Source: Actinobacillus sp.
GTDB taxonomy: Bacteria; Pseudomonadota; Gammaproteobacteria; Enterobacterales; Pasteurellaceae
Reading direction: 5' to 3'
Assembly: GCA_020026075.1 (NCBI GenBank)
Contig: JAHHQZ010000006.1
Location: forward strand, 1-64,000
DNA length: 64,000 nucleotides
Every line of letters begins with the position of its first letter. Position 1 is the stretch's first letter. A model generated the notes under the pieces. That model ran no database searches, had not been told where the DNA came from, and was given only the letters and a program-made list of their open reading frames with translations. Positions 9,601 to 17,265 of this stretch are shown here, in pieces. The translations under genes and the position numbers were made by a program.

Positions 9601-10067
9601 GGCATCCGATTAATAGTATTAACCCAATGAAGCAAGTATTCAGTGCAAGCTATCACAATCCAAATGGAAACTATGGGTTAGACTTATACTATACCCACGT
9701 TTCTGCTAAAAAAGCGAAAGATAGTTATAACCAATATCATGCGGCAGATCAAGAAAGGGCAAAAGATCCAAACTACGATCCAAACGACCTATCTGCTAAA
9801 CATTTAAGCAGAGCTTATGATGTATTTGATGTGATTGGTTACTACAAACTGAAAAAACACATTACGCTGCAACTCGGTGTGTATAACATATTTAATGAAA
9901 AATATGCCACTTGGGATAGTATTCGTTCCATCCGTCAATTCGGTACGAGTAATATGATTTGTAAAGCAGAAAACCCTACTATCGGTTGCTTTACCAACAA
10001 CCAAGGCATCGAACGTTTCTACGCACCAGGTCGTAATTTCAAATTGAATTTCTCAATGGAATTTTAA
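6666..10067 (+). CDS. TonB-dependent haemoglobin/transferrin/lactoferrin-family receptor
   Basis: A 1133-residue outer-membrane receptor that takes up iron or haem from host proteins using TonB energy. A signal peptide (about residues 1-32, ending SNALA) is followed by a TonB-box-like DVIDV. The plug domain contains GRMGSSGYAMRGVEENRVNITIDG and GSGALGGAV. The barrel ends in the terminal aromatic NFSMEF, and EKYATWDS...APGRNFKL matches the family C-terminal signature. The centre (about residues 345-600) is a long, Lys- and Trp-rich loop region with closely spaced cysteine pairs. The ATG at 6666 has a good AGGAA; an in-frame TTG at 6639 is less likely. Substrate (haemoglobin, haem or transferrin) cannot be settled by eye. 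Confidence 0.88.
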   Translation: MIKISTNHSLNFALKGLFSLSFLSFSISNALAEQLDVIDVNASLDETPVTERKVGETIKSVKTLEAQQVQDTRDLVKYETGISVVEKGRMGSSGYAMRGVEENRVNITIDGLQQAQTLSSQGFKELFEGYGNFNNTRNGVEVETLKQVNIAKGADSTKVGSGALGGAVIFETKDARDYLLDKDYYFKVKTGYSSADSQYMFSPTIAGRWNKFDILAIYTDRDGHETKNWGYDHYPDVPQLGSQGRARQKADPYSITKESTLFKLGFNPNDTNRFSVMYDDYKHHSRGHDWSYTLAPLMTDPDKPEKESRHTNDSSTRRNIAFTYENYDSNPLWDSAKFTYSHQKITQRARTDEYCDGGEHCQSNQNPLGLQLKNGKLFDKDGNELEVKETAKWSGWYDWSNGGAWKEGLGGKDGNEKTLTLVDKKTGKELPFEPMVEGSRQNQNHYWGFTQDVMLDCSSYDCNGKLRYWALKDKDEFLSGAKEKYVDIDLSSTKPIDIERTYKTGYSDTENKEMTRFEVKDIYRGGKHYKQVTSRKTGWTEKDKGFLDPKDYEGWTAEHPWYKEHRMDGWTKSTDYKIITPTSTGYTPNIWTDRKLNTDSKQFNLDFKKFVSIKGIENDIAYGALYSITDKTMINRTGYGSVNHKWWSFGAYDGVDKDGNPTCSTGTSLFCTVKSPEETFLIPVKTKTGALYFSDSIRINRYLALDLSYRYDRVRHDPHYRYGVDPALPSGLYEGMWIAPPESLPEPNEPTSKWVKDTQTHQWKKVEPTEEEKAKYKEEKAKYDANQAAVKANPRENMEYLASQKRKFSHNSYSLAAAIDPTDYLRVQGKYSTGFRAPTSDEIYFTFKHPDFSIIANPELKAETAKTKELALTLYKDRSFITLGAFKTNYENFIELAFRGYKEFKTKRGTQTNGIPYRMYQNVNNSQAWVKGFSVNAYLELVELNQKLNGFGVGYKMEYQKGKTLGLDDGANGESRVIWHPINSINPMKQVFSASYHNPNGNYGLDLYYTHVSAKKAKDSYNQYHAADQERAKDPNYDPNDLSAKHLSRAYDVFDVIGYYKLKKHITLQLGVYNIFNEKYATWDSIRSIRQFGTSNMICKAENPTIGCFTNNQGIERFYAPGRNFKLNFSMEF
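8976..9017 (+). repeat. Two 21-bp tandem repeats inside the receptor gene
   Basis: Two near-identical 21-bp units encode EEKAKYK and EEKAKYD in a charged extracellular loop. The unit is a multiple of three, so a change in copy number would alter loop length without a frameshift. Confidence 0.8.
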
Positions 10068-10110
10068 TCTCAACAAACGCTCCGACTAGGGGCGTTTTCT
10101 TTCATAAGAA

Positions 10111-10138
10111 GGTCGGAATTTTCACCAAAATTCCGACC
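10111..10138. terminator. Inverted pair of the GGYYGGAATWTT repeat, terminator-like
   Basis: GGTCGGAATTTT and AAAATTCCGACC form a perfect 12-bp stem with a 4-nt loop between the receptor gene and ung. It follows a weaker hairpin (around 10076-10096) just after the receptor stop. Confidence 0.8.
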
Positions 10139-10201
10139 TTTCCCCTTAGCGTAAAACCGAGTAAACTGTGTCGATTTATAACGAATAACCGAGGGAGTTT
10201 T

Positions 10202-10876
10202 ATGGCACAATCATTGACGTGGCACGATGTGCTGGGGGCTGAGAAAGCCGAGCCGTATTTTCAGCAAATTTTGCAACAAGTAGCCAGCGAGCGTGTGCAA
10301 GGGAAGATCGTGTATCCGCCACAAAAGGACGTGTTTAATGCTTTTAAACGTACTGCTTTTGACGATGTGAAAGTGGTGATTTTGGGGCAGGATCCTTATC
10401 ACGGTGCAGGGCAGGCACACGGATTGTCTTTTTCTGTGGCAAAAGGCATTGCCGTACCGCCCTCATTGCGTAACATTTACAAAGAGTTGGCGGATGAAGA
10501 TCCCCAGTTTGTCATTCCCAATCACGGTAATTTAGAAAGCTGGGCGGATCAGGGCGTGTTATTGCTAAATACGGTTCTCACGGTGGAGCAAGGCAAAGCC
10601 CATTCCCACGCCAAATTTGGCTGGCAACGCTTTACGGATAAAGTCATTCAAACCTTAAACGAACAAAAAGATCACGTGGTTTTTCTACTGTGGGGCAAGC
10701 CTGCACAAGCGAAAGCAGCGATGATCGATCACAATAAACATTGCGTACTAACGGCACCGCACCCATCGCCATTTTCTGCGCACAGTGGCTTCTTTGGCTG
10801 TGGGCATTTTCAAAAAGCCAATAGCGACCTCGCCGCTCACGGCTTAACGCCCATCAACTGGCATTTACCCCTTTAA
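10202..10876 (+). CDS. ung: Uracil-DNA glycosylase
   Basis: A 224-residue family 1 uracil-DNA glycosylase that removes uracil from DNA and starts base-excision repair. The water-activating motif GQDPYHGAGQAHGLSFSV lies near residues 61-78, with the catalytic Asp in QDPYH. The DNA-intercalating loop HPSPFSAH is near residue 187. GAGGGAG precedes the ATG. Length is normal. yaaA follows 18 bp downstream. Confidence 0.97.
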   Translation: MAQSLTWHDVLGAEKAEPYFQQILQQVASERVQGKIVYPPQKDVFNAFKRTAFDDVKVVILGQDPYHGAGQAHGLSFSVAKGIAVPPSLRNIYKELADEDPQFVIPNHGNLESWADQGVLLLNTVLTVEQGKAHSHAKFGWQRFTDKVIQTLNEQKDHVVFLLWGKPAQAKAAMIDHNKHCVLTAPHPSPFSAHSGFFGCGHFQKANSDLAAHGLTPINWHLPL

Positions 10877-10894
10877 CGAACCATAGGACATAGT

Positions 10895-11671
10895 ATGTTA
10901 GCCATCATTTCCCCAGCGAAAACTTTAGATTATAAAACCCCTCATCTTGCCTGCACGCCAACAGAGCCTGCTTATTTGTCGAAAAGTGCCGAACTTGTTG
11001 ACATTTGTCGTGAACTTACACCCCCATCGCTGGCAAGTTTAATGCACATTAGTGACAAACTCGCCGCACTCAATGTGGCTCGTTTCACCGAATGGCAACT
11101 TCCGCAGCCCAAAGATCACACACGCCCAGCCATTTTTGCTTTCAAAGGGGACGTTTATACAGGGCTAGACGCATTCAGTTTAGACGCACAGGCTATCAAC
11201 TTTGCACAACAGCACTTGCGAATGCTGTCAGGGCTTTATGGCATTTTGCGACCGCTGGATTTAATGCAACCGTATCGTCTCGAAATGGGAACGAAACTTG
11301 CCAACCCAGCGGGCAAAAATTTATACGCATTTTGGGGCGACACCTTAACACAAGGCTTAAATCAAGCCCTTGCCGAACAGGGCGATGATGTGTTGATTAA
11401 CCTCGCCTCAGATGAATATTGGAACGTGATCCAGCCTGAAAATATCAAAGGAAAAATCATCAAACCGATTTTCCAAGACTACAAAAACGGTCGCTACAAA
11501 GTCATTAGTTTTTACGCCAAAAAAGCACGTGGAATGATGTGTCGTTACATCATTGAAAACCAATTAACTGACCCAGAACAGCTCAAACAATTTGACAGCG
11601 CAGGCTACGCCTTCTGCCCAGCGGAAAGCACCGCGCAAGAATGGGTGTTTAAACGCCATTTAAGCGAATAA
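10895..11671 (+). CDS. yaaA: Peroxide stress protein YaaA
   Basis: A 258-residue UPF0246 protein. In E. coli YaaA lowers free iron and protects DNA during peroxide stress, and the fold binds DNA. The N-terminal MLAIISPAKTLDY and the central LSGLYGILRPLDLMQPYRLEMGT are family signatures. Length is normal. It sits between ung and glnB in a same-strand run with 18- and 30-bp gaps, suggesting a shared transcript. Confidence 0.93.
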   Translation: MLAIISPAKTLDYKTPHLACTPTEPAYLSKSAELVDICRELTPPSLASLMHISDKLAALNVARFTEWQLPQPKDHTRPAIFAFKGDVYTGLDAFSLDAQAINFAQQHLRMLSGLYGILRPLDLMQPYRLEMGTKLANPAGKNLYAFWGDTLTQGLNQALAEQGDDVLINLASDEYWNVIQPENIKGKIIKPIFQDYKNGRYKVISFYAKKARGMMCRYIIENQLTDPEQLKQFDSAGYAFCPAESTAQEWVFKRHLSE

Positions 11672-11701
11672 TTTCACCACGTAACGCAAAGGGAGCAAAG
11701 G

Positions 11702-12043
11702 ATGAAAAAAATCGAGGCAATCATCAAGCCATTCAAATTAGACGATGTGCGAGATAATCTCGCCGACATTGGCATAAACGGAATGACCATCACCGAAGTG
11801 CGTGGTTTTGGCCGCCAAAAAGGGCATACAGAGCTGTATCGAGGGGCGGAATATCAAGTGGATTTCTTACCGAAGGTCAAAATGGAGCTGGTGGTGCCTG
11901 ATGATTTAGTTGACCCTTGCCTAGAAGCCATCATCGATGCCGCCCAAACAGGCAAAATCGGCGACGGCAAAATTTTCGTCACCAACGTAGAACGCGCCAT
12001 CCGCATCCGCACACTGGAAGAAGACGAAGATGCCCTCGTTTAA
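11702..12043 (+). CDS. glnB: Nitrogen regulatory protein P-II
   Basis: A 113-residue trimeric PII signalling protein that reports glutamine and 2-oxoglutarate status to nitrogen-metabolism enzymes. The T-loop ELYRGAEYQVDF carries the uridylylation site Tyr51. The KIEAIIKPFKLDDV start and the GDGKIFV segment of the nucleotide-binding cleft are conserved. GGGAGCAAAGG precedes the ATG. GlnB and GlnK cannot be separated from sequence alone; no amtB gene is adjacent, which favours GlnB. Confidence 0.92.
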   Translation: MKKIEAIIKPFKLDDVRDNLADIGINGMTITEVRGFGRQKGHTELYRGAEYQVDFLPKVKMELVVPDDLVDPCLEAIIDAAQTGKIGDGKIFVTNVERAIRIRTLEEDEDALV

Positions 12044-12067
12044 CTTTACAAAAGCTTAAAATCACAA

Positions 12068-12107
12068 GGCCGGAATATTTTTCAAAATTTTGACAAAAAT
12101 TCCAGCC
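12068..12107. terminator. Inverted pair of the GGYYGGAATWTT repeat between glnB and metG
   Basis: GGCCGGAATATT (12068-12079) faces AAAATTCCAGCC (12096-12107) across an AAAATTTT-containing spacer. It lies between the ends of convergent glnB and metG, where a bidirectional terminator is expected. Confidence 0.75.
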
Positions 12108-12132
12108 TTGCTTAATTTAGGTATTATTGGTC

Positions 12133-14160
12133 TTAGCCCACTTGGCTGCCGGGTGCGGCGTTTTGATCGGTTTCGAGTAAAAACAGCTTTTCACCGCTGG
12201 CTGCACTTAGGATCATTCCTTCGGATACGCCGAATTTCATTTTGCGTGGCGCAAGGTTGGCGATGAAAATCACGTTTTTGCCGACAAGTTTTTCAGGTTC
12301 AGGGTAGTAAGCTTTAATTCCTGAGAAAATTTGGCGCGTTTCGCCGTTGCCTACGTCAAGAATGAATTTCAGCAATTTTTTACTGCCTTCTAAATCGCTA
12401 CATTCGAGGATTTTGCCCACACGCATATCCACTTTGGCGAAGTCATCGATGCTAATTTCAGGGGCGATATCTTCTACTGGCGCACTGGCAGCTTTGGCAG
12501 GTTGTTCGGCGGCGTTGGCGACTTTGCTTGCGTCCAGCATTACTTCAATTTTTTTCGGATCAAGGCGTTGGAACAGCGCTTTGAATGGTGCGATTTGGTG
12601 ACCGAGCAATGGTTGAGTTAGGTTATCCCAGCGCAATTCGTCTTGTAAAAAGGCCTCGCTACGTTCGGCAAGGGCTGGCAACACGGGTTTTAAGTAGCCC
12701 ATTAAGGTGCGGAAAAGTTGAATCCCCATAGAGGCTACGGCGTGCAGTTGGGCGGTTTGTTCAGGATCTTTTGCCATTACCCACGGCGCTTTTTGGTCGA
12801 TGTATTGGTTGGCTTTGTCGGTGAGTGCCATAATTTTACGCACGGCTTTGCCAAATTCACGGTTTTCGTAAAATTCTGCAATTTGAGCAGATGCGTTGGC
12901 AACTTCGGCGAAAAGCGCCTCATCTTCTAAGTTATCCGCCAATTTTCCATCAAAACGTTTTTGAATAAAACCTGCGTTGCGTGAGGCTAAATTAACCAAT
13001 TTATTCACTACATCCGTGTTCACACGCTGGGCGAAATCTTGCAAGTTTAAGTCGATATCGTTAATGCTTGGGCTGGATTTTGCCGCATAGTAGTAGCGTA
13101 AGTATTCAGGATCGAGATGATCTAAATAGGTTTTCGCTTGAATGAAGGTGCCACGAGATTTGGACATTTTTTCGCCGTCTACGGTGATGTAGCCGTGAAC
13201 GAAAACGCCATTAGGCTTGCGCAGATCAGCACCGTCTAGCATTGCTGGCCAAAAGAGGCTGTGGAAGTAAACGATGTCTTTACCGATGAAATGATAAAGC
13301 TCGGCAGTGCTGTCTTTTTGCCAAAATTCGTTGAAATCCACTTGCGGATGTTTGTCGCAGAAGTTTTTGAAACTCGCCATATAGCCGATTGGCGCATCTA
13401 ACCACACATAGAAATATTTGTTTTCTGTGTCAGGAATTTTGAAACCGAAGTACGGCGCATCACGGGAAATATCCCATTGTTGCAAGCCACTTTCAAACCA
13501 TTCACGCATTTTGTTTGCTACTTCAGTTGGTAGTGCGCCTGAACCAATCCATTCTTTTAACATTGATCCAAAGGCTGGCAAATCGAAGAAATAATGTTCG
13601 CTGTCTTTTAACACAGGGGTTGCGCCTGATACGGTAGAAACTGGGTTTATCAATTCCGCAGGGCTATAAGTGGCGGAGCAAACTTCGCAGTTGTCGCCGT
13701 ATTGATCCTGTGCGTGGCATTTTGGGCAAGTGCCTTTAACGAAACGATCAGGCAAGAACATTTGTTTTTCAGGGTCGAATAATTGAGAAATGGTGCGTTG
13801 GGCGATAAAGCCTTTGGCTTTTAAGCGGTTGTACACCATTTCTGCGAAAGTGCGGTTTTCATCGCTGTGGGTGCTGTGGTAGTTGTCAAAACTAATGTTA
13901 AAGCCGCTGAAATCTGCTTGGTGTTTTTGTTGTACGTCAGCGATTAAGGCTTCAGGGGAGATGCCCATTTGTTGGGCTTTGAGCATAATTGGCGTGCCGT
14001 GTGCATCATCAGCACAGACAAAATAGGTTTTGTTGCCACGCATACGCTGAAAGCGAACCCAAATATCCGCTTGAATATGTTCAAGCATATGCCCTAAATG
14101 AATTGGGCCGTTGGCGTAAGGTAGGGCACAGGTTACCAGCATTTTACGTTGTTGTGTCAT
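12133..14160 (-). CDS. metG: Methionine-tRNA ligase
   Basis: A 675-residue class I aminoacyl-tRNA synthetase that charges initiator and elongator tRNA-Met. The HIGH-type motif HLGH is at residues 21-24. A CPKC...CEVC zinc knuckle lies near 143-159 and KMSKS near 331-335. A C-terminal EMAP/Trbp111-like tRNA-binding domain (about 575-675) supports dimerisation, as in the long enterobacterial form. The coding sequence contains the only exact AAGTGCGGT (Haemophilus-type uptake core) I noticed, at 13848-13856. Confidence 0.97.
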   Translation of the reverse strand: MTQQRKMLVTCALPYANGPIHLGHMLEHIQADIWVRFQRMRGNKTYFVCADDAHGTPIMLKAQQMGISPEALIADVQQKHQADFSGFNISFDNYHSTHSDENRTFAEMVYNRLKAKGFIAQRTISQLFDPEKQMFLPDRFVKGTCPKCHAQDQYGDNCEVCSATYSPAELINPVSTVSGATPVLKDSEHYFFDLPAFGSMLKEWIGSGALPTEVANKMREWFESGLQQWDISRDAPYFGFKIPDTENKYFYVWLDAPIGYMASFKNFCDKHPQVDFNEFWQKDSTAELYHFIGKDIVYFHSLFWPAMLDGADLRKPNGVFVHGYITVDGEKMSKSRGTFIQAKTYLDHLDPEYLRYYYAAKSSPSINDIDLNLQDFAQRVNTDVVNKLVNLASRNAGFIQKRFDGKLADNLEDEALFAEVANASAQIAEFYENREFGKAVRKIMALTDKANQYIDQKAPWVMAKDPEQTAQLHAVASMGIQLFRTLMGYLKPVLPALAERSEAFLQDELRWDNLTQPLLGHQIAPFKALFQRLDPKKIEVMLDASKVANAAEQPAKAASAPVEDIAPEISIDDFAKVDMRVGKILECSDLEGSKKLLKFILDVGNGETRQIFSGIKAYYPEPEKLVGKNVIFIANLAPRKMKFGVSEGMILSAASGEKLFLLETDQNAAPGSQVG

Positions 14161-14191
14161 AGAATCTCTCTCGCATTTGAAAATAAAACAA

Positions 14192-14203
14192 GGCTGGAAT
14201 TTT
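14192..14203 (+). repeat. Single GGYYGGAATWTT repeat copy
   Basis: GGCTGGAATTTT upstream of metG, followed by a degenerate GGAAATTCTG that may be the remains of a partner. Confidence 0.65.
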
Positions 14204-14254
14204 AGCGGAAATTCTGTGCGTTGGGTAGTGAAAAGCCGTAGCGTACGGCAAAAG

Positions 14255-14282
14255 AAAAAACTGCCACAAGTGTGGCAGTTTG
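14255..14282 (-). terminator. Rho-independent terminator of aphA
   Basis: An 11-bp perfect stem (AAACTGCCACA / TGTGGCAGTTT) with a 2-nt loop ends in a T run when read on the minus strand, just after aphA. Confidence 0.88.
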
Positions 14283-14299
14283 TCAGAATGGGAAATCAA

Positions 14300-15043
14300 T
14301 TACCAAGCGGAGTTGATTAGCACTTCTTCGCCGTAGCCGCCGTTTAAGTTTTGCGTATTGGTAGACGAGTAAGATCGTTGTACTCGAATGCCACGGATTT
14401 TCGCTTCACGAGCGGCTAGCACGTCTGCGTCAGAGTCGCCGTAGTGGAGCTGGGCCCCTACTTTTTTGATGTAGTAAGATTTGTCGAATTTGTAGCCTTT
14501 TACTGGTGTGTCGGCAGTGTACCAAATCACAGGGGCGTAAGGCATTTTGAAGTATTGTTGTAGCACTTTAGACGTTTCAGTTACTGTGCCGTTTTTCGCA
14601 CCACTATGTTTGGTACGGCCTGTAATGAAGACAATTTTGTCGCCACGTTTTAAGTGCATTGCAATGAGTTTTTTCGCACTATCTTTTGGAATGGAATGTT
14701 TGTCTGCGGTTTCAGCGATGTAGTCCCAGAATTCTTGTGAATGTAAAACTTCTTTTGGATTATTGCCCCAACCAAAGTCTTTACCAAAGGTAAAACCGTA
14801 GTGAAATTCGCTACTGGAGAACACGAGGGTGTCATCAATATCGAACGTTACGGTCATTGGTTTTTTGTCTTTTAAACTGTTTTCAATGTCTTTAATAGAC
14901 ACAAAATGCACAGCAACTTGGGTTGGTGCATTGGTATAAAAGCCTTGATTGGTGTAAGGCACTTTGTTTTTTGCTTGTGCAGAAAGGGAAATGCTCGCAC
15001 CAAGTGCAACAACAAGGGCGGCTAGTTTTAAATTCGTTTTCAT
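14300..15043 (-). CDS. aphA: Class B acid phosphatase AphA
   Basis: A 247-residue periplasmic, metal-dependent non-specific phosphatase/phosphotransferase that dephosphorylates nucleotides. The signal peptide ends SAQA at residue 24. The HAD motif FDIDDT places nucleophile Asp68 and acid/base Asp70. FITGRT supplies motif II and HYGDSDADV motif III. Length is normal. A perfect CRP site lies 81-96 bp upstream, matching the cAMP control reported for the E. coli gene. It may release nucleosides from scavenged nucleotides. Confidence 0.95.
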   Translation of the reverse strand: MKTNLKLAALVVALGASISLSAQAKNKVPYTNQGFYTNAPTQVAVHFVSIKDIENSLKDKKPMTVTFDIDDTLVFSSSEFHYGFTFGKDFGWGNNPKEVLHSQEFWDYIAETADKHSIPKDSAKKLIAMHLKRGDKIVFITGRTKHSGAKNGTVTETSKVLQQYFKMPYAPVIWYTADTPVKGYKFDKSYYIKKVGAQLHYGDSDADVLAAREAKIRGIRVQRSYSSTNTQNLNGGYGEEVLINSAW

Positions 15044-15123
15044 AAGGACTCCTTTGAAATAAATGATGAAGAAATATCAGTGAAAAAACGAGCCGAATTC
15101 TACGGCAAAATATTATTTTTTAC

Positions 15124-15139
15124 TGTGAACTACTTCACA
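15124..15139. promoter_or_regulatory. CRP site upstream of aphA
   Basis: A perfect TGTGA-N6-TCACA palindrome lies about 80 bp upstream of the aphA start, within the divergent aphA/small RNA/ettA region. Confidence 0.65.
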
Positions 15140-15229
15140 TTTTGAGAAGAGGTCTATGCCTAGGTCCAGATTATTTGTAGGAAATCTAGCGGATTTATGA
15201 CTTAAATCAAAAAATAGTAACATTACAGT

Positions 15230-15257
15230 TTGCAAGGTTATTGTTTTTCGCTATTAT
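15230..15257 (+). promoter_or_regulatory. Sigma-70 promoter of the candidate small RNA
   Basis: TTGCAA (15230-15235) and TATTAT (15252-15257) are separated by 16 bp, placing a start near 15264. Confidence 0.45.
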
Positions 15258-15263
15258 CCACGC

Positions 15264-15378
15264 CGTCAAGTTATCCAGCATAGCTTGGTATTCATAAAGT
15301 TCCTAATCATTATAAATAGTTACTATAATATAGATAGCTAAACTACTTTCCAACCAGCCTGCGGGCTGGTCTTTTTTT
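15264..15378 (+). ncRNA. Candidate small RNA between aphA and ettA
   Basis: An intergenic transcript of about 115 nt is suggested by the promoter at 15230-15257 and a strong terminator, ACCAGCC/GGCTGGT plus seven Ts, at 15353-15378. No open reading frame of note lies inside. The terminator sits 76 bp before ettA, where neither flanking gene needs one: aphA runs away from it and ettA starts after it. The stem followed by a long U tail is typical of Hfq-binding RNAs. The sequence does not match any small RNA I recognise. Confidence 0.42.
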
Positions 15379-15453
15379 ATGTAACAAACTTGCGTAAAAT
15401 ACCGCTTACTTTTCACGGCGTTACGCCATTTTTTCATTATTTATAGGATTTCT

Positions 15454-17124
15454 ATGTCAACTCAATTCGTTTATACGATGCATCGTGTGAGCAAGGTCGT
15501 GCCACCGAAGCGTCAAATTCTTAAAGATATTTCACTATCATTTTTTCCAGGTGCCAAAATCGGTGTACTTGGTTTAAATGGTGCAGGTAAATCCACGTTG
15601 CTACGCATTATGGCTGGCGTGGATAAAGATTTCGAGGGCGAGGCTCGTCCGCAACCAGGCATTAAAATTGGTTATCTGCCACAAGAACCAAAACTTGATC
15701 CTGAACAAACCGTGCGTGATGCCGTAGAAGAGGCCGTAGGCGAAGTGAAAAATGCTCTAACTCGCCTTGATGAAGTGTACGCTGCCTACGCCGATCCTGA
15801 AGCAGACTTCGACAAACTTGCCAAAGAGCAAGGGGAGTTGGAGGCGATTATCCAAGCTCACGATGGTCATAATTTACAAAATCAACTCGAACGTGCCGCC
15901 GATGCCCTGCGTTTACCTGATTGGGACGCAAAAATTGGCAATCTCTCAGGGGGCGAACGCCGCCGTGTGGCGTTATGCCGTTTGTTGCTTGAAAAACCAG
16001 ATATGTTACTTTTAGATGAACCAACCAACCACTTGGATGCCGAGTCTGTGGCGTGGCTGGAACGTTTCTTGCACGACTACGAAGGCACCGTTGTGGCCAT
16101 CACCCACGACCGTTACTTCTTAGACAACGTTGCAGGCTGGATTTTAGAACTTGACCGTGGTGAAGGCATTCCTTGGGAAGGTAACTATTCTTCGTGGTTG
16201 GAACAAAAAGAAAAACGCTTAGCGCAAGAGCAAGCCACAGAATCTGCTCGTCAAAAATCCATTGAAAAAGAACTTGAATGGGTGCGCCAAAATCCAAAAG
16301 GTCGCCAAGCGAAATCCAAAGCTCGTATGGCACGCTTTGACGAACTCAACCGTAGCGATTACCAAAAACGCAACGAAACCAACGAAATTTTCATTCCAGT
16401 AGGCGAACGCTTAGGCGATAAAGTCATCGAAGTGGCAAATTTAAGCAAATCTTACGGCGATCGCACCTTGATTGACGACCTTTCATTCACCATTCCAAAA
16501 GGGGCAATCGTTGGGATCATCGGTGCTAACGGTGCAGGTAAATCCACCCTATTCCGTATGCTTTCAGGCAAAGAACAGCCAGATAACGGCAGCATCGTAT
16601 TGGGCGAAACCGTGAAATTAGCCTCTGTGGATCAATTCCGTGACACAATGGACGACAGCAAAACTGTATGGGAAGAAGTGTCAGGTGGCTTAGACATTAT
16701 GCGTATCGGCAACTTTGAAATCCCAAGCCGTGCCTACGTAGGACGCTTTAACTTCAAAGGCGTGGATCAACAAAAACGTGTGGGCGAATTGTCAGGCGGT
16801 GAGCGGGGGCGTTTGCACTTAGCAAAATTATTGCAAGTAGGCGGCAATGTGCTTTTACTGGACGAACCGACTAACGATCTTGACGTGGAAACCCTGCGTG
16901 CCTTAGAAAGTGCCTTGCTCGAATTTCCAGGCTGTGCGTTGGTCATCTCTCACGACCGCTGGTTCTTAGACCGTATCGCCACACACATTTTAGACTACGG
17001 CGATGAAGGCAAAGTGACCTTCTACGAAGGCAACTTCTCCGATTACGAAGAATGGAAAAAGAAAACCTTCGGTGCAGAAGCACTCCAGCCACACCGTATG
17101 AAATATAAACGCATCGCGAAATAA
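15454..17124 (+). CDS. ettA: Energy-dependent translational throttle protein EttA
   Basis: A 556-residue ABC-F ATPase that binds the ribosomal E site and gates the first elongation step according to ATP/ADP ratio. Walker A GLNGAGKST is near residues 38-46 and a second, GANGAGKST, near 354-362. Two LSGGERR/LSGGERG signatures and LLLDEPTN Walker B motifs are present. The arm and interdomain linker (PtIM) region lies around 240-310. There are no membrane segments, as expected for ABC-F. An AGGAT sequence precedes the ATG. Confidence 0.96.
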   Translation: MSTQFVYTMHRVSKVVPPKRQILKDISLSFFPGAKIGVLGLNGAGKSTLLRIMAGVDKDFEGEARPQPGIKIGYLPQEPKLDPEQTVRDAVEEAVGEVKNALTRLDEVYAAYADPEADFDKLAKEQGELEAIIQAHDGHNLQNQLERAADALRLPDWDAKIGNLSGGERRRVALCRLLLEKPDMLLLDEPTNHLDAESVAWLERFLHDYEGTVVAITHDRYFLDNVAGWILELDRGEGIPWEGNYSSWLEQKEKRLAQEQATESARQKSIEKELEWVRQNPKGRQAKSKARMARFDELNRSDYQKRNETNEIFIPVGERLGDKVIEVANLSKSYGDRTLIDDLSFTIPKGAIVGIIGANGAGKSTLFRMLSGKEQPDNGSIVLGETVKLASVDQFRDTMDDSKTVWEEVSGGLDIMRIGNFEIPSRAYVGRFNFKGVDQQKRVGELSGGERGRLHLAKLLQVGGNVLLLDEPTNDLDVETLRALESALLEFPGCALVISHDRWFLDRIATHILDYGDEGKVTFYEGNFSDYEEWKKKTFGAEALQPHRMKYKRIAK

Positions 17125-17138
17125 TCCTAAAAAACGAA

Positions 17139-17166
17139 GGTCGGAATTTTTTGCAAAATTCCGACC
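17139..17166. terminator. Inverted pair of the GGYYGGAATWTT repeat after ettA
   Basis: GGTCGGAATTTT and AAAATTCCGACC form a perfect 12-bp stem with a 4-nt loop followed by TTTTTA. It fits a Rho-independent terminator for ettA. Confidence 0.85.
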
Positions 17167-17265
17167 TTTTTATTTGAAAATCTCCTACTAGCCTAGTGGA
17201 AAAATGCAAATTCTGTTAGAGTGTACCGATTTTATTTAAGCCAAAATTTACCGAAAAGGATAACA

